Translations under genes and position numbers: made by a program
From: Janibacter endophyticus
GTDB taxonomy: Bacteria > Actinomycetota > Actinomycetes > Actinomycetales > Dermatophilaceae
Assembly: GCF_016888335.1 (NCBI RefSeq)
Contig: NZ_JAFEJG010000004.1
Coordinates: forward strand, 2,108,001 to 2,172,000
DNA length: 64,000 bases
Direction: 5' to 3'
Notes under the pieces: generated by a model
Database searches by the model: none
What the model was told of the DNA's origin: nothing
What the model saw: only the letters and a program-made list of their open reading frames with translations
Shown here: positions 53,771 through 64,000 of the stretch, one piece after another
Numbering within the stretch: the first letter of the stretch is position 1
Layout of the letters: the number at the start of each line of letters is the position of its first letter

Positions 53771-54982
53771 GTGACCATCCCGACCCTCTCCCCGCCTCGG
53801 ATCAGCGCCTGGGGGCAGCTGTGGCGGCTGCTCCTCGCCGGGGGCCTGTCCTTCCTGACCTTCGTCGTGACGCTCGTCGAGCGGCTGCAGATCCAGGACG
53901 ACGGCACCGCCGCCAACGGCAGCGACGCGATGCTCCTCCTCACGGTGGCCGACGTGCTCGCGGGCGTCGTGTGCTTCGGGATCGTCCTGCTGCGGCGACG
54001 GTGGCCGTTGTCCGTCGCGCTGGTCACGACTGCCGTCGCGGCCTTCTCGAGCGTCGCGGCGGGACCCGCTGTGCTGGCGCTCGTCTCGGTGGCAACGCGA
54101 CGGCGCTGGCCCGAGATCGCCGTGCTCGCCGTGCCGAACATCGTGAGCATCGCCGTCTTCGAGCGGCTCGGGCAGACCGACCCCCTGCCCTGGTTCGTCC
54201 TTGTCGGTTTCGGCGTCGTCCTGTACGCGGCCATGGTCGGGGCCGGCATGTACATCGGGGCGCGGCGCGACCTCTTCGCGACGTTGCGATGGCGGGCCGA
54301 GACCGCCGAGCGCGAGCAGCTGGCGCGGGCGGAGCAGGCACAGGTCGCCGAGCGCAACCGGATCGCCCGCGAGATGCACGACGTGCTCGCCCACCGCATC
54401 TCGGTCGTGACAATGTACGCGGGGGCGCTCACCGCCCGCGACGACCTCACCGACGCCGAGCGCAAGGACGGCGCACGCGTCATCGAGGAGAACTCACGCG
54501 CCGCTCTCACCGACCTTCGTCAGGTCCTCGGTGTCTTGCGCCAGCCCTCGACCGACGGCGGCGCCGCGGTGGAGCCACCCCAGCCGACCCTCCTCGGCCT
54601 GGAGCACCTCGTAGGCGACGCCAGGGACCTCGGCGGCGACATCACCCTCGATGTCGCGACCGGTCTCAAGCCCGAGCTGGCCCGGCTGCCCGAGGCGACG
54701 TCTCGGGCGGCCTACCGGATGATCCAGGAGGGGCTGACCAACTCGCGCAAGCACGCTCCCGGCGCACCGGTCACCGTGCGTCTCGAGGGAGACCCCGGGC
54801 AGCATCTCCTGCTCGACCTGCGCAACGGTCCACCACCTGCGGGGACGGGAGACGTCCCTGGGGCAGGCCTCGGGCTCGTCGGCCTGCGCGAGCGTGCCGA
54901 GCTCCTCGGCGGCGGGCTCGATTCCCGGCACCTACCCGACGGCGGGTTCGTCCTGCGCGCCCGGCTACCGTGGTCGACGTGA
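53771..54982 (+). CDS. Two-component sensor histidine kinase (NarL/HPK7 type)
   Basis: A 403-residue membrane histidine kinase. The N-terminal half has four to five helices with almost no extracellular loop (LLLAGGLSFLTFVVTLVERL, ADVLAGVVCFGIVLL, FVLVGFGVVLYAAMVGAGMY), so it probably senses something in or at the membrane. The HisKA_3 domain carries the phospho-acceptor histidine in NRIAREMHDVLAHRISVVT (about residue 206); the ATPase domain ends with GLGLVGLRERAELLGG. The stop overlaps the response-regulator GTG. Together with the divergent ABC-2 exporter it suggests a stress- or drug-responsive module. Confidence 0.93.
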   Translation: MTIPTLSPPRISAWGQLWRLLLAGGLSFLTFVVTLVERLQIQDDGTAANGSDAMLLLTVADVLAGVVCFGIVLLRRRWPLSVALVTTAVAAFSSVAAGPAVLALVSVATRRRWPEIAVLAVPNIVSIAVFERLGQTDPLPWFVLVGFGVVLYAAMVGAGMYIGARRDLFATLRWRAETAEREQLARAEQAQVAERNRIAREMHDVLAHRISVVTMYAGALTARDDLTDAERKDGARVIEENSRAALTDLRQVLGVLRQPSTDGGAAVEPPQPTLLGLEHLVGDARDLGGDITLDVATGLKPELARLPEATSRAAYRMIQEGLTNSRKHAPGAPVTVRLEGDPGQHLLLDLRNGPPPAGTGDVPGAGLGLVGLRERAELLGGGLDSRHLPDGGFVLRARLPWST

Positions 54983-55677
54983 CCCAGGACCCGACGACCA
55001 CCGACCCGAACGCCGAGGTCAGCGTCGTCATCGTCGACGACGACCCCCTCGTCCGGACAGGCCTCTCGCTCATCCTCGGTGGCGATCAGGGGATCACCGT
55101 CCTCGGCCAGGCCGGCGGCGGCGAGGAGGCGCTGGCGCTCGTGCCACGGCTCGCGCCCGACGTCGTCCTCATGGACATCCGGATGCCCCGGATGGACGGC
55201 ATCGCGGCGACCCGGCAGCTCGTCGCCGCACCGCGCGCCCCACGGGTGCTCGTGCTAACGACGTTCGACGCCGACGAGCTCGTCGTTCAGGCGCTCCAGG
55301 CCGGTGCCGCAGGGTTCCTGCTCAAGGACACTCCCCCCGCCGAGCTCATCGAGGCGGTCCGCACCGTGGCGGGCGGCCGCCCTTCGCTCTCCCCGAGCGT
55401 CACCGCCCAGCTCATCTCGGTCGTCGCCGGGTCGTCCCCCGCCGCGACCGAGGACCCCGTGGCGACCCGGGCCCGCGCGCTCGTGGAGACGCTCACGGAG
55501 CGGGAGCGTGAGGTGGCCGAGGCGGTCGCGGCCGGGTTGAGCAACACCGAGATCGCCGAGCAGCTCTACCTGTCGATCCCGACGGTCAAGTCGCACGTCG
55601 GGCGGCTCTTCACCAAGCTCGGCGTCGACAACCGCGTGCAGATCGCGCTCGTCGTCCGCGACGCCGGCGAGCGCTAG
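54979..55677 (+). CDS. NarL/LuxR-family response regulator
   Basis: A 232-residue response regulator. The receiver domain has acidic VIVDDDPLVR, the phospho-accepting aspartate in VVLMDIRMPRMDGI (about residue 62) and the lysine in FLLKD. The C-terminal LuxR-type helix-turn-helix is LTEREREVAEAVAAGLSNTE followed by PTVKSHVGRLFTKLG. It is translated with the kinase (GTGA overlap). Its most likely target is the nearby inverted repeat controlling the kinase and the ABC-2 exporter. Its stop codon shares CTAG with the stop of the convergent aroB. Confidence 0.94.
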   Translation: MTQDPTTTDPNAEVSVVIVDDDPLVRTGLSLILGGDQGITVLGQAGGGEEALALVPRLAPDVVLMDIRMPRMDGIAATRQLVAAPRAPRVLVLTTFDADELVVQALQAGAAGFLLKDTPPAELIEAVRTVAGGRPSLSPSVTAQLISVVAGSSPAATEDPVATRARALVETLTEREREVAEAVAAGLSNTEIAEQLYLSIPTVKSHVGRLFTKLGVDNRVQIALVVRDAGER

Positions 55678-56750
55678 CGGACCGCGGCGTAGGCGGCGCG
55701 GAGGAGGCCCTCGTCGGGCCCCTCGAGCCGGATGGGCGAGGCGAGCCCGTCGAGGACGACGAAGCGCAGCGTCGCACCTCTCGTCTTCTTGTCCCGGCGC
55801 AGGGCCGTGAGCAGCTTGTCGAAGGTCGCCCTGGAGTACGTCGTCGGCAGACCCACCGAGCCGAGCACGTCACGATGGCGGGCCAGCAGGGCCTGATCGA
55901 TGAGCCCGCTGCGGTGGGCGAGCTCGGCGGCGTAGACGCACCCGATCGCCACGGCCTCGCCGTGCCGCATCCGGTAGTGCTCGTGGTGCTCGATCGCGTG
56001 CCCGAGGGTGTGCCCGTAGTTGAGGATCTCGCGCAGGTGCGACTCCTTGAGGTCGGCAGCGACCACGTGGGCCTTGACGCGGATCTTGCGCTCGATGATC
56101 TCGCGCAGCCTGGGCGAGCCCGGCCGCACCGCGTCCTCGGGATCCGCCTCGACGAGGTCGAGGATGCCCGGGTCGGCGATGAATCCTCCCTTGATCGCCT
56201 CGGCAAGCCCTGCCCGCAGGTCAGCCGGCGGCAGGGTCTCAAGGGCGTCGAGGTCGCAGAGCACGCCGACCGGGACGTGGAATGCGCCGACGAGGTTCTT
56301 CCCCTCCGGGGTGTTGACCCCGGTCTTGCCGCCGACGGCGGCGTCGACCATGCCAAGGACGGTCGTCGGGACGTGGATGACCGGCACGCCGCGCAGCCAC
56401 GAGGCGGCGACGAAGCCGGCGAGGTCGGTGACGCTGCCCCCGCCGACGCCGACGACGAGGTCGGTCCGGGTGAACTCGGCCTGCCCCATGCGCGACCAGA
56501 GCCGCGCCGCGACGTCGATGGTCTTGGCCGCCTCTGCGTCCGGGACGGGACCGCTGATTACCTCGAGGCCGGCGCCCTCGAGCGCGGCGACGATGGGGTG
56601 TGCCAGCCGGGCCAGCGGCTCGGGGTGGACGACGAGCGCCCGGCGGGCACCGGCGGGCACGAGGTCGACGACCTCGTGCGAGACCCCGTGACCGACGAGG
56701 ACGTCGTAGTCCCCGCCCACGGGGATAACGGTCGTCGCCTCGGCGCTCAC
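55674..56750 (-). CDS. aroB: 3-dehydroquinate synthase
   Basis: Second step of the shikimate pathway: DAHP to 3-dehydroquinate, NAD- and metal-dependent. The 358-residue protein has the NAD-binding GVGGGSVTDLAGFVAASWLR, the metal/substrate region GKTGVNTPEGKNLVGAFH, EAIKGGFIADPG and the histidines in NYGHTLGHAIEHHEHYRMRH. The GTG start overlaps the aroK stop (GTGA). Its TAG stop overlaps the response-regulator TAG on the other strand. Confidence 0.97.
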   Translation of the reverse strand: MSAEATTVIPVGGDYDVLVGHGVSHEVVDLVPAGARRALVVHPEPLARLAHPIVAALEGAGLEVISGPVPDAEAAKTIDVAARLWSRMGQAEFTRTDLVVGVGGGSVTDLAGFVAASWLRGVPVIHVPTTVLGMVDAAVGGKTGVNTPEGKNLVGAFHVPVGVLCDLDALETLPPADLRAGLAEAIKGGFIADPGILDLVEADPEDAVRPGSPRLREIIERKIRVKAHVVAADLKESHLREILNYGHTLGHAIEHHEHYRMRHGEAVAIGCVYAAELAHRSGLIDQALLARHRDVLGSVGLPTTYSRATFDKLLTALRRDKKTRGATLRFVVLDGLASPIRLEGPDEGLLRAAYAAVR

Positions 56751-57277
56751 GAGCCCTGCCCGAGGGTGGCGAGGACGTCGGCGACGACGTCCTCGACGCT
56801 ACGGTCCGCGGTGTCGACGACATCGGTCGCGAGCCGCTCGTACGTCGGACGACGCTCCTGCATCATCGCGATCCACGACGCGCGCGGGTTGACCGCGAGC
56901 AGCGGCCGTGACTGGTTGAGGCCGATCCGGCGGGCGGCGTCAGCGATGCCGACGTCGAGCATGACGACCTTCGCCCCCTGCTCGGCCGCGCGGGTCACCC
57001 CTTCGTCGACCGACGGGGTCATCACCGCTCCCCCGCCGAGGCAGACGACGGCCCCGTCCGCGGCGAGAGCATCGGCGACGGCCGCCGCCTCCGCAGCGCG
57101 GAAGGTCTGCTCGCCCTCCTCGACGAAGATCTCCGAGATGGGGCGGCCCACTGTGTTCTCGACGTCGGAGTCGGTGTCGCGAAGCGGGGCGCCGAGGACG
57201 TCGGCGACGGCCACGGCCACGGTCGACTTGCCGACCCCGGGCGGGCCGATGAGCACGAGCAGCGGCGTGCCGCTCAC
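56747..57277 (-). CDS. aroK: Shikimate kinase
   Basis: Phosphorylates shikimate with ATP. The 176-residue protein has the P-loop GPPGVGKST at about residues 10-18, the shikimate-binding [18 protein letters not shown], the lid-region [13 protein letters not shown] and CLGGGAVM. The GTG start at 57277 overlaps the aroC stop by 4 bp and the stop overlaps aroB, so aroC-aroK-aroB form one coupled string. Confidence 0.96.
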   Translation of the reverse strand: MSGTPLLVLIGPPGVGKSTVAVAVADVLGAPLRDTDSDVENTVGRPISEIFVEEGEQTFRAAEAAAVADALAADGAVVCLGGGAVMTPSVDEGVTRAAEQGAKVVMLDVGIADAARRIGLNQSRPLLAVNPRASWIAMMQERRPTYERLATDVVDTADRSVEDVVADVLATLGQGS

Positions 57278-58512
57278 TGCCCCTCCTCGTCCCAGGTGCG
57301 CATGAGCTCGGGGATCGACTCGAGGTAGCCGCGGTGGTTGCGCGCGGACTCGGCGACCGAGTCGCCCCCGAACTTCTCCAGGCAGGCCTCGGCGAGGACA
57401 AGCGCGACCATCGCCTCGGCGACCACGCCAGCGGCCGGGACGGCGCAGACGTCGGAGCGCTGGTGGATGGCCGTCGCCGGGTCGCCGCTCGCGACGTCGA
57501 CGGTGCGCAGGGCACGCGGGACGGTGCTGATCGGCTTCATCGCGGCGCGGACGCGCAGCGGTCCCCCGGTGCTCATGCCGCCCTCGGTCCCCCCGGCCCG
57601 GCCGGACTCGCGCCGGATGACGCCGTCCTCGTCCCGGACCATCTCGTCGTGCGCGGCGGACCCGCGGCGCCGTGCGGTCTCGAAGCCGTCCCCGAGCTGC
57701 ACGCCCTTGATCGCCTGGATGCCCATGAGGGCAGAGGCGAGCCGCGCGTCGAGACGCCGGTCCCAGTGGACGTGGCTGCCCAGGCCCGGAGGCACGCCGT
57801 ACGCGAGGACCTCCACCACGCCGCCGAGGGTGTCGCCGTCCTTCTTGGCGGCCTCGATCTCGGCGACCATCGCGTCGGTGCCCTCCCGGGAGAGGGAGCG
57901 GACGGGGCTGGCATCGAGGGCCTCGACGTCGTCGGGGGTCGGCAGCGGCGCGTCCGCGGGGACGTCGCCGGTGCCGATGGAGATCGTGTGGGCGACGAGC
58001 CGGATGCCGTAGGCCTGCTCGAGGAAGCGGCTGGCGATCTCGCCGAGTGCAACCCGGGCAGCGGTCTCGCGGGCCGAGGCCCGCTCGAGGACAGGGCGGG
58101 CGTCGTCGAGCCCGTACTTCTGCATGCCGACGAGGTCGGCGTGCCCGGGGCGGGGGCGGGTCAGCGGCTTGTTGCGCGCGATCTCCTTCTCCGCGTTGAC
58201 GTCGTCGGAGGCGGCGAAGGCCTCCTCGCTCACCGGGTCGGCGCTCATGACGGTCTGCCACTTGGGCCACTCGGTGTTGCCGATCATCACGGCGACGGGC
58301 GAGCCGATCGTCGAGCCGTGCCGCACGCCGCCGAGGAAGGTCACCTCGTCCTGCTCGAACTTCATCCGCGCCCCCCGGCCGTAGCCGAGGCGTCGTCGGG
58401 CGAGTGCCCCGGCGACGTCCGAGGTCGTCACCTCGACGCCGGCGGGGAGTCCTTCGAGGGTCGCGACGAGCGCCTGGCCGTGCGACTCACCAGCGGTCAA
58501 CCAACGCAGCAT
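57274..58512 (-). CDS. aroC: Chorismate synthase
   Basis: Converts EPSP to chorismate with reduced FMN; chorismate feeds TrpE in this window. The 412-residue protein starts [20 protein letters not shown] and has the signatures [14 protein letters not shown] and [20 protein letters not shown], and [20 protein letters not shown]. The ATG at 58512 has GGAGGATC upstream; a longer in-frame reading has no family match. A decayed integrase fragment lies just upstream on the opposite strand, separating it from aroE. Confidence 0.97.
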   Translation of the reverse strand: MLRWLTAGESHGQALVATLEGLPAGVEVTTSDVAGALARRRLGYGRGARMKFEQDEVTFLGGVRHGSTIGSPVAVMIGNTEWPKWQTVMSADPVSEEAFAASDDVNAEKEIARNKPLTRPRPGHADLVGMQKYGLDDARPVLERASARETAARVALGEIASRFLEQAYGIRLVAHTISIGTGDVPADAPLPTPDDVEALDASPVRSLSREGTDAMVAEIEAAKKDGDTLGGVVEVLAYGVPPGLGSHVHWDRRLDARLASALMGIQAIKGVQLGDGFETARRRGSAAHDEMVRDEDGVIRRESGRAGGTEGGMSTGGPLRVRAAMKPISTVPRALRTVDVASGDPATAIHQRSDVCAVPAAGVVAEAMVALVLAEACLEKFGGDSVAESARNHRGYLESIPELMRTWDEEGQ

Positions 58513-58557
58513 GGGGTGATCCTCCCATCCCGCTCGGATGCCCTGCTCCGGTGTCCC

Positions 58558-58927
58558 GCCGAGACGCCCTCGACGCTCTCCCGGCGACTGTCCGTGGTGG
58601 TCGGCTGCCACCGCACCCGCGTCATTGACGGACTGCTGCCGGCCTCACCCTCCGAGCACGTCGGCCGACCGTACGTCCCACCCGAGTCCCCAACACCTGG
58701 GCTTCGCACCGGCAGTTCGAGGCCGTGCTGCACGCCGCCCGCACCAGCCTGAACCTCGACGACCTCGCGCTCGTGGCCATACGCGGCCTCCTCGGACTCC
58801 AAGTCCTCGAAGCCTGCGGCGCCGACATCCCAGACCTCCGGGAAGAGCACGACCACCGCGTGCTGAGGGGCCGATCCTGCGCAACCAGCGCTCAGCACGG
58901 ATGGACCGGCACGCCGCCACACGACGC
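58558..58927 (+). pseudogene. Decayed tyrosine recombinase/integrase fragment
   Basis: Three stretches in different plus-strand frames together resemble a phage-type tyrosine recombinase. About 58558-58708: [19 protein letters not shown], then [12 protein letters not shown] and VPPESPTPGL. About 58709-58865: RQFEAVLHAARTSLNLDD, then ALVAIRGLLGLQVLEACGAD and EEHDHRVLR. About 58868-58927: GPILRNQRSARMDRHAATRR. The first join needs one inserted base (CTT-CGC to CTT-nCG-CAC-CGG); the second skips roughly 35 expected residues. The C-terminal HxxR and catalytic tyrosine region is missing. It is recognised from memory of the family. It is probably the scar of an old mobile element. Confidence 0.7.
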
Positions 58928-59134
58928 CCCTCCCGTGCACAAACCGCTGCCCAGAGGTCGTCGGCACCACATCTGCGTGGCAATGACTTCAGAAGCGCGG
59001 TTGGTGCACGCACATGCCGCTCTCGGGACGGAAGCGCCGACCATCCCGCACCTAGCGAGTGCCGTACGCGAGGCGACACCCGCGGAAGGTCCTCGTCACC
59101 ACCCTCCCCCACGAGGTCACCAGCCAGGTCTGAG
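58928..59134. other. Non-coding remainder of the aroC-aroE gap
   Basis: No convincing gene, ribosome-binding site or terminator is seen here. It follows the integrase relic and precedes the 3' end of aroE. The stretch may be the rest of the decayed element, but nothing in it is recognisable on either strand. The whole aroC-aroE gap (58513-59134) is by far the longest in the window. Confidence 0.6.
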
Positions 59135-59944
59135 TCAGCCCGTCAGCGCAGCTCGACCTGCCGCCTGCATCGCCGGGACAGGAGCCTCGACGCCGGTGAA
59201 GATCCGGAGCTGCTCGGCCGCCTGGTGCACGAGCATCTCCAGCCCGGAGACGACCGTCGCACCCGCGGCCGAGGCCGCGTGGGCGAGCGGCGTCGGCCAG
59301 TCGGCGTAGACGACGTCCAGCAGGACGGTGCCCGTCAGGTCCGCGGACGTCGCATCGGTCGCGACCGCAGCCCCTGGACCCGGCACCGTCGAGACGACGA
59401 CCGGGCCGGCCCCCTTCGCCCAGTCGGCCAGCGGCACGTGGACCACGGGAACCTCGGCCACCGCGGCCAGCTCGGCCACCGCCTCCGCGTTGCGCGCGGC
59501 CACCCGGATCGCCGACACCCCGAGGGCCTCCAGGGCCAGCAGCGCCGAGCGAGCCGTCGCCCCGGACCCGATGATCGTCGCGCCATGGGGCCTCGTGACC
59601 CCCGCGTCGCGCAGCGCCGCGACGATCCCGTGGACGTCGGTGTTGTCACCGACCCAACCGGCGCTCCCCCGCGACAGCGTGTTGATCGCTCCCGCCCGCC
59701 GGGCCAGCTCGGAGACCTCGCGCGCGACGTCGAAGGCGACGACCTTGAGCGGCATCGTCAGGCTCAGCCCGCGCCAGGTCTCGTCCAGGCCCTCGACGAA
59801 GGGGGCGAGGCCCCCTTCGTCCACCTCGAACCGGCCGTAGGACCAGCCCTCGAGGCCGAGGGCGGCGTACGCCGCCTCGTGCAGGACCGGCGAGAGGGAG
59901 TGGTCGACGGGCTTGCCGAGGACCGCTGCCCGGTGCCTCAGCAC
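59135..59944 (-). CDS. aroE: Shikimate dehydrogenase
   Basis: Reduces 3-dehydroshikimate to shikimate with NADPH. The 269-residue protein begins LRHRAAVLGKPVDHSLSPVL, with the shikimate-binding SLSP, and has LSLTMPLKVVAFD (catalytic lysine), INTL, DNTDVHGIV and the NADP loop IGSGATARSALLAL. The GTG start at 59944 overlaps the mltG stop by 7 bp. In many actinobacteria aroC follows directly; here about 620 bp with an integrase relic intervene. A 27-bp perfect hairpin lies within the gene (59795-59821). Confidence 0.95.
   Translation of the reverse strand: MLRHRAAVLGKPVDHSLSPVLHEAAYAALGLEGWSYGRFEVDEGGLAPFVEGLDETWRGLSLTMPLKVVAFDVAREVSELARRAGAINTLSRGSAGWVGDNTDVHGIVAALRDAGVTRPHGATIIGSGATARSALLALEALGVSAIRVAARNAEAVAELAAVAEVPVVHVPLADWAKGAGPVVVSTVPGPGAAVATDATSADLTGTVLLDVVYADWPTPLAHAASAAGATVVSGLEMLVHQAAEQLRIFTGVEAPVPAMQAAGRAALTG
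59795..59821. repeat. 12-bp inverted repeat inside aroE
   Basis: GACGAAGGGGGC (59795-59806) and GCCCCCTTCGTC (59810-59821) are exact inverted copies around GAG. On the coding strand it spells DEGGLAPFV. It consists of two head-to-head copies of the CGAAGGGG octamer that is over-represented throughout the window. Confidence 0.8.
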
Positions 59945-61089
59945 CGCTCCCGGTTCGCCGCGCACCACTGCTCGAACTCCTTGACGTTGTTGTCGTGGTC
60001 GGTCTGCGACCGGGCGAACTTCGTCTCGCCGCTGTCGGGGTTGACCGTGACGAAGAAGAGCCAGTCGCCCTCGTCGGGGTTCGCGGCGGCCTCGATGGCC
60101 GCGGCGCCCGGGTTGTTGATCGGGCCGGGCGGCAGCCCCTTGTGCCGGTAGGTGTTGTACGGGCTCTCGTCGGCTCGCATCTCGTCGGTCGTCCCGGCCT
60201 TGCCGCGCTCCTGGTAGACGTAGTGGACCGTGCTGTCCATCTGCAGCATGCCGACGGTCGGGCCGTCGACCTCCTTGAGCCGGTTCTCGACGACGCGGGC
60301 GACCTTGCCGCGGTCGGCGGCACCGGCCTCGCCCTCGACGATCGAGGCGACGGTCAGGGTGCGCTCCCACTCGTCCTGCGGGACCTTCGCCTTCTCGAGC
60401 TCCTCCATGGTCATCGCGATCATCGTGTTGAGCTGCTGGATCGCCGTCGCGTCCTTGGGGAACTCGTAGGTCGAGGGGAAGAGCCAGCCCTCGATCTTCC
60501 CGTTCGCCTCGGCGGGCAGCTCGAGCTCGGAGGACTCCGCGGCCTGCTTGTACTCCTCGACGGGGATCTCGGTGGCCTTCGAGAGCCGCTCGTAGATCTC
60601 GTTGGCCCACAGGCCCTCGGGGATGGTGATGCCCTTCGCGACCCGGTTCGAGGTGTCGGCGAGCCAGGCGAAGGCGTCGCTGGCCCGCATCTCCTTCTTC
60701 AGCTCGTACGTCCCCGGCTGGATCTTCGCCGCCTTGTCCGGCTCGGCCGCGGCGGCCTGGACGAAGGCTGTCGCGGACTTCACGACCCCGGCGTCCTCGA
60801 GCGTGGCGCCGATGTCGGCGCCGGACTGGCCCTCGTCGACGACGATCTCGACCTGGCCGGACCCCGGGCCCTCGAAGTCGGCGACCTCGTCGCCACCGAA
60901 CGAAGGGATGAGGCCGCGGACGAAGCCGAAGGCGAAGAAGGCCGCGACGAGAACCATCGCCGTGGCGAGAACGATCGCCACGATTGATCGACCGCGCCGC
61001 TCCGGACGGCGGTGACGGCTGGCCTCGCGCCGGCTCTTCGGGCTCGGCCGTGGGTCGTCGAAGATGTCGTCCTCGAGGTGCGCGTTCAT
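59938..61089 (-). CDS. mltG: Endolytic murein transglycosylase MltG
   Basis: Inner-membrane lytic transglycosylase that cuts nascent peptidoglycan and is thought to terminate glycan strands. The 383-residue protein has a basic cytoplasmic N-terminus, one transmembrane helix (SIVAIVLATAMVLVAAFFAF, about residues 35-55), a LysM-like region and the YceG domain with the catalytic glutamate in TVASIVEGEAG (about residue 260) and PPGPINNPG. The ATG overlaps the ruvX stop (ATGA); aroE follows with a 7-bp overlap. Confidence 0.95.
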   Translation of the reverse strand: MNAHLEDDIFDDPRPSPKSRREASRHRRPERRGRSIVAIVLATAMVLVAAFFAFGFVRGLIPSFGGDEVADFEGPGSGQVEIVVDEGQSGADIGATLEDAGVVKSATAFVQAAAAEPDKAAKIQPGTYELKKEMRASDAFAWLADTSNRVAKGITIPEGLWANEIYERLSKATEIPVEEYKQAAESSELELPAEANGKIEGWLFPSTYEFPKDATAIQQLNTMIAMTMEELEKAKVPQDEWERTLTVASIVEGEAGAADRGKVARVVENRLKEVDGPTVGMLQMDSTVHYVYQERGKAGTTDEMRADESPYNTYRHKGLPPGPINNPGAAAIEAAANPDEGDWLFFVTVNPDSGETKFARSQTDHDNNVKEFEQWCAANRERC

Positions 61090-61615
61090 CGTCGTCGTTC
61101 CTTACGTCGCGGCTTGCGGGCAGGGGGTCCCGCGAAGAGCTCCCCGAGGGGCTCCCCCGTGGCTCGCTCACGGTCGAGCGCGGCCTGGAGGATGAGGACG
61201 GCGGCCGCCTGGTCGACGACCCGGCGGTGCGCGCGCCCCGGCAATCCGCTGGCATGCAAACCACGGTGAGCATCTACCGTCGTGAGCCGCTCGTCCACGA
61301 GGCGGATCGGCGTGTCCGAGAAGCCGTCGGCGCTGGTCAGGGCGGCACGAAGGGCGTCGCACCAGTCCCGGACGTGGGCGGCAGCCGGGCCTTCGGACCC
61401 GTCGAGGGACCGGGGCAGTCCGACGACGACCTCGATCGCCTCGTGCTCGCGCACGAGGTCGAGGACCTCCCGCACGTCGCGGCGACCCTCGAGATCGCGC
61501 CCGAGCGTGACGAGCGGGGTCGCGAGCACGCCGTGCGGGTCGCACGTCGCGACCCCGACCCGGGCCGCTCCGACGTCGATCCCGAGCCTGCGGCCCGACC
61601 GTGCGACCGTGCCGG

Positions 61616-61619
<4 letters not shown>
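61086..61619 (-). CDS. ruvX: Holliday junction resolvase-like RuvX (YqgF)
   Basis: RNase H-fold nuclease implicated in 16S rRNA 5'-end processing and proposed as a Holliday junction resolvase. The roughly 177-residue protein has RRLGIDVGAARVGVATCDPH (first catalytic aspartate), EVVVGLPRSLDGSEG and the last acidic motif RLVDERLTTVDA with VVDQAAAVLILQAALD. No ATG, GTG or TTG lies in frame between the alaS stop and the essential GIDVG motif; a CTG at 61619 overlaps the alaS TGA as CTGA, exactly where neighbours have ATGA or GTGA. I take CTG as the start. Confidence 0.88.

Positions 61620-64000
<2,381 letters not shown>

Noticed and set aside
58928-59134. Reading the rest of the aroC-aroE gap as a small gene on either strand
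   Set aside because: The frames available have no ribosome-binding site, no family resemblance and skewed composition; they extend antisense into aroE.

Overview
The window reads as a chromosomal housekeeping region of a high-GC actinobacterium. Support comes from the very G+C-rich sequence, an actinobacterial integration host factor (mihF), a PriA without helicase motifs, the trp-operon membrane protein family, a PyrF of the actinobacterial long type, and many apparently leaderless promoters (TANNNT placed 6-9 bases before a start codon). The gene set and order fit Micrococcales, most likely Intrasporangiaceae (Janibacter/Knoellia-like); that placement is inferred from gene content, not measured.

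Layout, left to right. 0-12.6 kb (minus strand): hisI-trpE-(Trp-associated membrane protein)-trpC-trpB-trpA-MauE-like-DsbA-like-lgt, then gltB-gltD (gltD cut by the left edge). 12.6-16.3 kb: a heterodimeric ABC exporter. 16.4-22 kb: a TIGR03085-type protein, hisF, a small P-loop protein, a FUSC-type membrane protein, a PH-domain protein, hisG, hisE, and a PnuC/RibM-type vitamin transporter behind an FMN riboswitch. 22-31 kb: rpe, rsmB, fmt, priA, metK, coaBC, rpoZ, gmk, mihF. 31-41 kb: the complete pyrimidine operon pyrR-pyrB-pyrC-carA-carB-pyrK-pyrD-pyrF, almost every junction a 1-4 bp overlap. 41-48 kb: metN-metI-metQ, an AI-2E-family exporter, pirin plus a pterin dehydratase/VOC fusion, a GNAT-Nudix fusion, nusB, efp. 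49-55.7 kb: a secreted-lipase-type hydrolase, an orphan GltB-like FMN protein, an ABC-2 exporter and a divergent two-component system. 55.7-64 kb: aroB, aroK, aroC, a decayed integrase fragment, aroE, mltG, ruvX and alaS (cut by the right edge).

How it works together: the backbone is anabolic (tryptophan, histidine, glutamate, pyrimidines, shikimate, SAM, CoA) mixed with translation and cell-envelope genes, and is tightly packed. Same-strand neighbours usually overlap by ATGA/GTGA, and several convergent pairs overlap at their 3' ends. Recognisable regulation includes the FMN riboswitch, a likely PyrR-binding stem-loop beside the pyrR ribosome-binding site, a palindrome in the metN promoter, and an inverted repeat between the two-component genes and the ABC-2 ATPase gene.

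I see no CRISPR array, no intact mobile element, no rRNA and no tRNA. I did not find a clearly new multi-gene system. The least explained signals are an over-represented octamer (CGAAGGGG/CCCCTTCG), a probable CTG start for ruvX, the integrase relic inside the aro/alaS cluster, and a 13-bp perfect hairpin ahead of gltB.
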